The notes under the pieces are model-generated. The model saw only the letters and a program-made list of their open reading frames with translations, was not told the origin of the DNA and did no database searches. Below are positions 56,539 to 64,000 of a stretch of DNA of 64,000 bases, in pieces. The DNA lies in contig JAGVVL010000017.1 in assembly GCA_018287875.1 (NCBI GenBank), positions 1,116,001 to 1,180,000 on the forward strand, given 5' to 3'. The stretch's first letter is position 1. The number at the start of each line of letters is the position of its first letter. Origin of the DNA: Nigrospora sphaerica (lineage: Eukaryota > Ascomycota > Sordariomycetes > Amphisphaeriales > Apiosporaceae). A program made the translations under genes and the position numbers.

Positions 56539-57663
56539 CCCTATCCCCCGGGTCTAGTTCTCTGCGCTTTCCATAGAAAGAGGTGGGGAATAGAAGGTTT
56601 GCACCTTAAGCAGCCCGCAAGGGCATATCCCTCTCTAGGACCACCGACATGCGCATCCGTCCTCTCGAGCCATAGCACGACCTCCTCGACCTGCAGCCTC
56701 CTAGGATAGCACCTACGCCAGCGACACTCCGACAGAGAAGATGCCCTTTGGCACAATCGAAGGCAGTCCGTCTCATCCTTGTCTCCAGGTCCCTGGGCTG
56801 GCCCAATCCAGCTGTTCATCCCCTTCCACGGCAAGTCCTCGAACCGGTTCCATCTTTAGTCGACCCTAGTGCGAGTAGGGGACGTAGGGGCTACCCTGTT
56901 CTTCTGCCGGTCCCGCGGTCGTCATGCTATACTACGGCCCACCGGTGTCCTAAGGTGGCGAGCCCTAGACCGGCTTCCCGTTGCTCGCCGCCATCTCTGC
57001 CGGCGAGCCGACCATGTCTTGCCGTAGGCCTTCGGTAAGGGGTACCACCACGCCGGCATAGTACCCCGTAAGGCCTCGACTAACCTGCCCTGATCCACTA
57101 TATGTTCGTCTCCGGAGCGGTGCGCTGTCACCCCGAAGGGCGACACGGGCGGCCAGCCGTAGCCACTATTGCCTTAACGACTCCGTTCCCGTGCTCTTAA
57201 CAACTTCCATTACTCCGTACGCACGCCCACTTAGGTATTCGTTCGATGCCCTCGCGGCTGTTCACTGCAAGCCGTCTCAGAGCTCGGCAGGGCCGAGGGT
57301 GTCCTGTCGTCGCCTCGAGAACCGAGTCGACGTCGGATGGTTTTTTACCCAAATCCCTCTATAGAGACGAGGGCCTTCGCTGCGCGGCTGATTTGTCGTC
57401 GATCCGGCGTCGCGCGGTGTCGATTTTCGAGGCAGCTTGCTGCGTTTGGCGGGGCGAAAATTTTCGGTCGTGCGACGCCCGAAAATCCCGCATCATAGAC
57501 CGTCTCAGCACAACTCCGGTGCAGCGACACAGCGACGCAGTAATGGCGCCTCGCTGCACTTTCGTGCAGAATGCGTCTCTACATCGGCTCTCCCTCAGTC
57601 AATTGACCTAGGAAGATTTCCAGCCGGCGCCGCGGGGAGGCTGTAGAGTCCGACTTCGCCAGC
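56539..57663 (-). mobile_element. Unrelated 5' segment of the chimeric LINE (WEIRD-like by position and size)
   Basis: 1,125 bp read in the element's sense strand. No long coding frame, no similarity to the LINE copy beside it, to rRNA or to any gene I recognise. It is GC-richer than the LINE part and shows little CpA depletion. Origin unknown: a captured cellular RNA, or the WEIRD component of MINE-type elements. Confidence 0.6.
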
Positions 57664-57679
57664 CATACAGCTGTTATTA
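57664..57679. repeat. Target-site duplication of the minus-strand LINE, 5' side
   Basis: catacagctgttatta, second copy of 54522-54537; continues directly into transporter coding sequence. Confidence 0.85.
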
Positions 57680-57856
57680 ATGCGGAGTATCCGAAGAGTT
57701 CTTGGAGGTATAATGCACTAAAGAAGAACAGGGCTGGAAAGGATAGGAAACCAAGGAGGAGAATGCCTATTAACTTTCAGAGTATGTTAGCAATTGAACC
57801 ACAGCTTGAGAGATAACATACATACCAAACTGAACTCGTGATCAAGCCAGATGTTC

Positions 57857-57869
57857 ATTGGTATCAGGG
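57857..57869. repeat. Target-site duplication of the plus-strand LINE, 5' side
   Basis: attggtatcaggg, identical to 62715-62727; the first three bases may belong to the tail, so 10-13 bp are certain. Confidence 0.85.
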
Positions 57870-57982
57870 CGACGGAAAAACCTTTTCGAAACCGACCCCA
57901 CACGGCGATAACTTCACAACCACGACTCTATAAGCTACCGGATAGCCCGGAAACTGTTCCTAGGGCTTCATTTAGCCTAGAA

Positions 57983-59341
57983 ATGGTCGATTCACCACCC
58001 TCGAGGCAAAGCGCGGGTGGTGGGAGCCGCCATAGGCCCGCCCCACCCCCCGAGCCGTCACCTCCGGACTCAAGAACACCATCGCCAGACAGCACTACAA
58101 CACCTGGACGCAGTCCAGAGGATATACGCAGCACTATAAACGACTTTAAACGCTTCCTAGCTGGTGAAGTCAACATTGCGGCCTTAGCCGCAGCAGTTCA
58201 AGCCGCCATTCCGGTCCTAGAGACGGCGGCTAAGGAATCGGACAACCAGCCCAGCGTCGAAAGACGCATCAATGCTATCGAGAACACGCTGCAAGCTATC
58301 TATAAGGAAATTAAAGCTCCTAAGACGTACACTGCAGCTGCTACTGCCCTTACCGCCGCTACAACGCCTAGGGCCCCCCAGGTAGCCAAGACTTTGCCTC
58401 CTCGACACGAACGGGAGGTAACGGTCAAGGCCGTAGGAACTGAAGGCCGCACCTACGAAGAGATCGTGCGGAAAGTTAACGCAGTAACAGGTAAAGAAAC
58501 AGCAATAGCCGCACGGAAGCTTCCCAGCGGAGACTATGCTATTACCTGTAAGACAGCAGAAGAGAAGCGACAGCTGGAAACTGACCGGGCCTGGACTACC
58601 GAGGCCTTCGGAGAGAACGCCTCTATCTAGAAGAGAAAGATCCTGGTGGTGGCCCATGGCATCAACAAGGAGGCCATAGAGACGAACCAAGGGCAGCTAG
58701 GAGTCCAACTCCGGAACCAGCCCAGCGGCCCTATCGACGTCCTAGAGGCCAAGCTCCCTCGCAACGCTAAGACCTCGTCTAGGAAGGTCACGGCCCTATA
58801 TATTGCAGTACCCACGGTTTAACAAGCGGAACAGCTATGCCGAGACGGCCTTATTTGGCAGTATGGCTACTATCCATGCGAGCCCTTCGCTAAAGGAGCC
58901 CAGCTTAAGTAGTGCTACCACTGTTACCGCTATAGACATATCGCCTGTGTCTGCCGCCACGCACGTAGGTGCGGGCTCTGCTCTTTAACAAAGCATGGCG
59001 ACAAAGAATGCCCAGAAGCCGAGAATAAGAGCCGGCACTGCTATCCAGCATGCCGAGGACCACACACTGCGTGGTCCAAGGAGTGTCCAGTCCGCCAGGA
59101 GCAGGTCCAGATCGCCAAGGCTACTTATATCACGAGACCGAAGGGATTCGCACTGCCCTCGTAAGAACCCCCTAAGCTAACAGCCGAGGACTGGCAGACA
59201 GTACAGCCGCGGAAGCGTCGAGCAACCAGCTGCCGTACTAAAAGCACTGGCAGAGCCCGCAGCAGAACCCACGAAAAGACAGACAACATGGACGTCGAAA
59301 CACCGGAGTCAACACTAAACAGTATCTACACTCGACTATAA
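57983..59341 (+). pseudogene. LINE ORF1 (gag-like, three zinc knuckles), RIP-disrupted
   Basis: The reading frame from ATG 57983 (MVDSPPSRQ) runs 452 codons if its four internal stops are ignored: 58628 TAG, 58820 TAA, 58910 TAG and 59162 TAA. A Pro/Ser-rich start is followed by a helical region (INDFKRFLAGEVNIAALAAAVQ). Near the C-terminus are three Cys/His knuckles: CYHCYRYRHIACVC and CGLCSLTKHGDKEC (both CX2CX4HX4C) and CYPACRGPHTAWSKEC. Such proteins coat the LINE RNA. All four stops can be derived from CAG, CAA or TGG by a single RIP-type transition. Confidence 0.85.
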
Positions 59342-62300
59342 CAACGCTAAGGATCCTACACTGGAACACGCAGAAAAGCAAGAAAGCACAGATCCCGGCA
59401 GTCGATGCTATCTCCGAAGAGTACGACGTCCTGGCTATCCAAGAGCCCTGGCGAAACCCACACATGCCGACCACCTACTGCCCGAGATCCTCTCCGTACT
59501 ACCTTCTCTATGCCGCCGAGGGAGGCAGAGCTTGTATTTATATTAATAAGAAGCACCCCCTAGCGCAGTGGACTTATAAGGCGCAATTAGATAGGTGCAA
59601 TATCACGATCCAGTTACCAGATGGTCCTATAACAGTTATCTGCGTATACTCGCCTCCTCCTGGATCGATTAGCAGATTAGACCTGCCAGCTATCGAAGCC
59701 CTCCTTACTAGTCCCTAGCTAGGACGAACAGTCCTTATAGGAGACTTTAACGTCCACCACCTTATCTGGGGAGGATATAACGTCCGACCTTATAAGGCAG
59801 CCGATAAGCTACTCCAGCTAACAGAATCCTGGAGACTCCAGCTTATCACTCCCCCTGGAACACCGATATGGACTCGAAGAGGGTGCATGGACTCCACGAT
59901 CGACTTGGCGTGGGCCACGGACGATCTCCGAGCTGTCTACGACGGGTACGCCCCATATGCTGGATCCGATCACCTCCCCTAGGTGATACGCGTGGCTAGA
60001 CCCCATATAGACCGCCAAGACAGGCCACGACGCAGCTGGAAAACAGCTGACTATGACCAGGCGAAGGCAGAAGCGGCATACCTACCACAGCCAGGGCGAC
60101 TCGAGACATCAGAAGAAATCGATAGCTACATTAAAACGTTAACTAAGGAATTAACTCGGATAGCCGACTTAGTTGCCCCCCTCCGCTACTTTAAAGGGAG
60201 AGGCAAAGCCTGGTGGAACCGCGAGACAGAAGAAGCTATAAAGAAGGAGCGAAGAGCCCAGCGGATATGGCTTTCCGATAGGACGGACGTAGCTTGGCGA
60301 GCCCTCCGGCAGTCAACTCTCTTAAAGAAGAAAGCAATCCGAGAAGCCAAGACGGCATCCTGGAGACATATGCTCCACGAAGTGTCTAGCCAGCCAGCTG
60401 GCGTCTGGAATATCGCGAGATGGGCAAGAACGGAAGGAGCAGCACCGCCGTTACCCCCGGCAGTCCCTACACTTTACACACTGCGTGGCGAAGCAACAAC
60501 CCATAAGGAGAAAACAGAGGCCTTCTAAGAGAGGTTCTATCCCCTCCTTAAGGCTACGTACACCGGCTTCCGAATAACGAACCGGCTCGCAGCGCCTCTC
60601 GATATGGACAGCAAGGTGACAGTAGAACAAGTCTAAGACGTCCTTATTAAGGCAGGCCAGTGGAAGGCACCTAGACTAAACCAGCTTCCGAACGGATTCC
60701 TTAAACGCCTAGGAAAGCCCCTCTTCCAGGCCTTGGCCTCCCTAGCGGAAGCGTGCTGGCATATAGGATACTATCCAAGAGCGTTCCGGAAAGCAGTCAC
60801 CGTTATCCTCCGGAAGCTAGGAAAGCAGCCAAACGAGTATCACCAAGCCGGCGGATGGAGACCTATCGCGCTGCTCAACACTATAGGGAAAGCAATCGAG
60901 AGCCTACTAGCGCAACGGCTAGCTAGCTTTGCCGAAGAGAATGGACTGCTCCCGGACGAATAGATGGGCAACCGGAAAGGCCGCTCCACGGAAACAGCCC
61001 TACGGCTGCTAACAGACTTAGTCCGCACAGCCTGGAAACATAGAGGCGCAGCAACCCTTCTATCGCTGGATATTTCGGGCGCTTTCGACTCGGTCGACTA
61101 TGGAAGGCTCCTCGCTAACCTGCGAGCGCTAAGGGTCCCTATATGGACTATTAGCTGGATCCGAAGCTTCTTATCCAACCGGTCCACTACGCTATTCTTC
61201 GATGGCCAGGAATTGGACGAGATCCCAGTCCCAGCAGGCGTCCCGCAGGGCTCACCCTTATCGCCTATCCTCTTCTGCCTTTATACAGCCGGTCTCTACA
61301 AGGCCCTCCGTGCTGTACCAGGGATAGCCACTATAGCCTTCGCAGACGACACAAACCTCGTGGGCTTCGGTTTAAACCCCGAGCAGACCTGCGAGCGGCT
61401 GGAAGCCGCTCACAGGATCTGTAAAGAATGGGCAGTTAGCCACGGTATGACCTTCGCAGTCCAGAAATATCACCTAGTCCACTTCTCTCGAAGACGGAAA
61501 GGTCCGGACATAAAGATAGCCTTAGAAGGCCACGAAATCGAACTAGAAGACTCCTGCCGCGTCCTTGGCATCCAGGTGGATAGACGTCTCCGCTGGGACG
61601 TCCACATCCAGTCGATATCAAAGAAGATGGCGACGCAGGTCTATGCTCTAGACCGGATAGCCGGCTCGATATGGGGCGCGTCTCTCCAGCGAGCCCGCCA
61701 AGTCTATACAGCCGTCGTACGGTTTACGATAGGCTATAGAGCTTTAAAGTAGCACCGCCAGATCTCGAAAAATAGAGCTAAGGCACTCAACGACGTCTAA
61801 ACAGAGTGCCTCCGAAAGGTCACAGGAGCTTTCAAAGCCACGGCCGCCGTAGTACTAGAAACGGAAGCTTACGTGTCCCCCTTAGACACGTGGCTCAATA
61901 GAAGGGTGGCGGTATTGGAAGAGAGGCTCCAACAGCCGCGTATCGCATTACTCATCTAAGCGAGATGCGATAGCGCAGCTAGATGGATCCTAACAAGACC
62001 GACTCGCTGGCGTAGACCGAAAGGCCCCGACGCTCCCGATTGTAAGAGGTAGCTAAACGAATAGCTAGCTGGAGACTTAGCACATAAGGCTGAGGAGAGA
62101 GACTGGCTTTAAAGATAGCAATAAGCGCAGCAAAATCGAACAGCACGAACCCCAGTAGCAACTAAGATACCGCTAGACAAGCACGTCCTCAAGCTCCATA
62201 AGGGACTCTATAAGGCCGAGAGCTCCATCCTTGTCTAAGCGAGGACTAGCAAGATTGGGCTGCGAGACTTCCTTTTTAAGCGTAGGGTCCCAGGCTTCGA

Positions 62301-62526
62301 CAGCCCTTAGTGTGTCTGCGGTTAAGGCAGGGAGACCGTCCGGCATATCCTCGTTTTCTGCCCACGCGAAAGAGAAAGACGAGAGCATCTCGTCCAAGCT
62401 CTAGGAGGACCGATAGACACGGACAGGATGCTCGACACCCCAGGAAAAGCAGGAATTATCGTAAGATAGCTACTCCGCTCCGGAAGGCTGGACATGTTCC
62501 AGCTAGCGAATCAACTTATCAGCTAG
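59338..62526 (+). pseudogene. LINE ORF2 (AP endonuclease and reverse transcriptase), RIP-disrupted
   Basis: One continuous frame from about 59338 to the TAG at 62524 that the other copy shares, about 1,062 codons. Endonuclease motifs: LRILHWNTQK, VLAIQEPW, GDFNVHHLIW and the terminal GSDHLP. Reverse transcriptase: GGWRPIALLNT, GNRKGRSTE, SLDISGAFDSVD, VPAGVPQGSPLSPILF and the catalytic FADD (61339-61350). A C-terminal CxCG...H...C motif (VCVCG, then RHILVFC) follows. Internal stops are at 59716, 59980, 60526, 60634, 60961, 61750, 61798, 61957, 62050, 62062, 62110, 62116, 62122, 62236, 62308, 62323 and 62467; there is no frameshift. Confidence 0.88.
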
Positions 62527-62714
62527 GAAGCGGGCACGCTAAGCCCGATCTCGGTATAGCAGGCCAAAGAGTAGATAGAAGCGGTACGACGCAGCGGAAC
62601 CTAGGTTTTTCACCCGGCCGGACGTTAGCCCGGAACGGTTTTCCTAGGCTAAGATGCGCAGGGGGTCCTCATGGCCTAAACAGGTCGCTAGGTGTAAGAA
62701 TAATAATAATAATA

Positions 62715-62727
62715 ATTGGTATCAGGG
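62715..62727. repeat. Target-site duplication of the plus-strand LINE, 3' side
   Basis: attggtatcaggg, second copy of 57857-57869, continuing into piece 1 of the transporter pseudogene. Confidence 0.85.
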
Positions 62728-63692
62728 ATACTGGAATCGAGTCTCCCACCATACAAAAGCAGCGATCAAAAGCGGCCCACTTATGACAAATGCCATGATG
62801 TAGTGGGTCTTCCAGCCCTGTGGCGCGTCGGGCCCAACACTATTGCGTTTTGTGTTCAGTACAAGTCGCACTCCACCCAGGAAAACTAAAACAGGCCCGC
62901 CGTCTCTCACATACCTGATACCAGCTGTGAACAAGCCAATGCCGCAGACAATTAATATAACGCCAACAAAATCAAACTGCTTCATTGATGCCTTGTTAAA
63001 AGGCATCTTCTCACTGTCGTCGTAAGGTACAGTGAACCAGGCTATGATGGCGACGCTAAGGTAGATAATAGCGAGAAGCCAAAACGAGGCCGACCAGTTA
63101 AAGAGATAGGAAGCGATGCCCGAAAAAATAGCACTAAAGACGAAGCCAAGGTGGTTTCCGGCGCTGAAGCAAGCGAATGTGTAGTTTTTCCTCTTCGAAG
63201 GCCGATCATAGACGGTGCCCAGGATACCTTGGGCCGATGGGATGATGGAAGCTGATGTCAGACCCATGACGCCGTTAAGGACATTAATGGTAATGGCGTT
63301 GCGCGAAAATCCCGTTGTGAGTGCAAATACTGCGAATACGAATAGGCTGGTAAGCATGATGGCTCGACGACCGAACATATCCGCAACTATTTGAGTTCGC
63401 TCTTAATGGCGGGTGATATGATCAGGATGCTCCGTTGGATAAAGCTTGGTAAAGCGATACTCATTGTGGCTGTCAATACGAACAGAATCTCATGAGATAA
63501 CGATCGAAACACTTTTGGGCGAGCATTCGGGTCTGAAACGAGAAATTCAGTCCGTTCTGGACGTTCCAGTGTCTCCTCTCGAAGACGTTGGTCGGACGGG
63601 CCCCCGACAGGAACCTCATCCCCGGGCAGTGCAGCCTTGTCCGAAGAAGCCGAGGGGGCTATCATATCGGCCAACTGGATCGAGTTATCCAT

Positions 63693-64000
63693 GGCGGCTA
63701 GTTGAATCAACGACGGCCAAAACACAAGGTTTGAGAGAGGGAGGAAAGAGTGGTAATGGGTTTCGGTGTTTTTGGGGGGGGGGGGGGGTCGGTTGGTAAA
63801 TCAGGCGCCATGCAAGGGATGGCAAACAACTCGGGCGGGGTAAATCCTTGCTACTTTTCCACATACAGTAAAGCCCCACCCGTCCCGTTCCGAGATGCAT
63901 CATCCACTCGTGTGGAATTGCCCCCACACCAATCCATCCTCTCCTACCTGCTTGGCATCTGCTTGTCACCTGCCTTTCCCAGCTTGGCATCTTTCACTAG
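63693..64000. other. Upstream region of the transporter pseudogene, with a 15-base G run
   Basis: Former promoter of the disrupted MFS gene. A homopolymer of 15 G occupies 63774-63788 on the plus strand. No other gene seen before the window ends. Confidence 0.55.

Larger units (their letters stand above)
54538..57663 (-). mobile_element. Chimeric LINE insertion (LINE 3' end joined to ~1.1 kb unrelated 5' segment)
   Basis: A 3,126-bp insertion bounded by a perfect target-site duplication, with a (TAA)n-type tail at its left (3') end. Positions 54538 to about 56538 match the 3' two-fifths of the plus-strand element at 57870-62714 (RT, C-terminal cysteine motif, 3' UTR). From about 56539 to 57663 the sequence has no counterpart in that element. 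Because a single duplication encloses both parts, they were integrated as one molecule. The architecture is that of the Magnaporthe MINE element (about 1.1 kb WEIRD plus a truncated MGL LINE); whether the 5' part is WEIRD cannot be decided here. Confidence 0.85.
57870..62714 (+). mobile_element. Near full-length LINE (Tad/MGL-type non-LTR retrotransposon), RIP-mutated
   Basis: 4,845 bp with a short 5' leader, ORF1 (gag-like), ORF2 (endonuclease plus reverse transcriptase), a 3' UTR and an (AAT)n tail, enclosed by a 13-bp duplication. ORF1 and ORF2 can each be followed end to end with no insertion or deletion, but contain 4 and 17 internal stops. Comparison with the minus copy shows the changes are mainly CpA to TpA on either strand: gac-cat to gac-tat, tgg to tag, caa to taa, cag to tag, accatggg to actatagg. 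That is the RIP signature. No RNase H motif is seen after RT. Confidence 0.92.
53893..63692 (-). pseudogene. MFS efflux transporter (Atr1/DHA2-like) pseudogene, split by two LINE insertions
   Basis: Three minus-strand pieces belong together. Piece 1 (63692-62728) starts at MDNSIQLADM; its transporter part includes FGRRAIMLTSLFVF, the family motif SIIPSAQGILGTVYDRPSKRKNY, TFACFSAGNHLGFVFSAIFSG, and ends WWETRFQYP. Piece 2 (57857-57680) encodes NIWLDHEFSL, an intron with a gctaac branch site, then ILLLGFLSFPALFFFSALYLQ ending GYSALI. Piece 3 (54521-53893) gives AVCLLPTAVAGIVVN, FLAGKLLHRVSNELLMGIG, and after two introns MYVASSLSRSQQSTASSIFQ down to IAPEKKEG. Beyond the insertions there is an internal deletion at about 63380-63390 (IKSELK joins VADMFGRR, losing ~30 codons that include span 2), and the frame shifts at the piece 1/2 junction. 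The gene is dead. Confidence 0.85.

Noticed and set aside
57250..57265. tRNA-type B-box (gttcgatgcc) in the unrelated 5' segment, suggesting a SINE or tRNA origin
   Set aside because: No A-box at the right spacing and no cloverleaf could be drawn; insufficient evidence.
58628..62469. Stop codons in the LINE read as recoding or an alternative genetic code
   Set aside because: Host genes in the window use TAA, TAG and TGA as ordinary stops, and the minus copy has sense codons at the same places; RIP explains them.

Overview
The window is nuclear DNA of a filamentous ascomycete, most likely a Sordariomycete. It is GC-rich, with intron-bearing genes whose introns are short (mostly 50-110 nt) with GTANGT or GTGAGT donors and CAG/TAG acceptors. 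It also carries an apparently intact RID-type DNA methyltransferase, the protein family required for repeat-induced point mutation (RIP) in Neurospora. No rRNA, tRNA, CRISPR array or bacterial-style operon was found. All identifications come from reading motifs by eye; no database search was run.

Region 1 (0-25 kb) carries a coiled-coil nuclear-type protein, a 3-ketoacyl-CoA thiolase, a class I glutamine amidotransferase and a small membrane protein. A decayed DUF1996 secreted-protein gene (stops plus a frameshift) follows, then RID, a seven-exon Zn(II)2Cys6 regulator, a SAM methyltransferase, a conserved protein with a very long pyrimidine-rich upstream region, and a Cox14-like membrane protein. 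The stretch 24.7-29.8 kb has no gene I can support but holds a three-unit 20-bp tandem repeat.

Region 2 (29.8-48 kb) is mostly housekeeping: a seven-span membrane protein, a Dal5-type permease, an armadillo SmgGDS-like protein, ribosomal protein eL13, NMN adenylyltransferase, DPM3 (dolichol-phosphate-mannose synthase subunit), a CENP-O/Mcm21-like kinetochore protein and a mitochondrial OXLD1-like protein.

Region 3 (48-64 kb) is accessory and decaying. A DHA2-type efflux transporter and a cytochrome P450 diverge from a shared promoter. Next come a truncated gene with an in-frame TAG and a second efflux-transporter gene cut into three pieces by two LINE (non-LTR) retrotransposons in opposite orientation. 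Each insertion keeps its target-site duplication. The plus-strand copy (about 4.85 kb) is almost full length, has no frameshift, and has 4 internal stops in ORF1 and 17 in ORF2, with the CpA-to-TpA pattern expected of RIP. The minus-strand copy (about 3.13 kb) is a chimera: about 2.0 kb of LINE 3' end joined to about 1.1 kb of unrelated sequence inside one target-site duplication. This is the layout of the MINE (WEIRD plus MGL) composite retrotransposon described in Magnaporthe. It is far less RIP-mutated than its neighbour. The pairing of RID with a RIP-scarred and a barely scarred copy of the same LINE, and the chimeric element, are the most interesting parts of the window.
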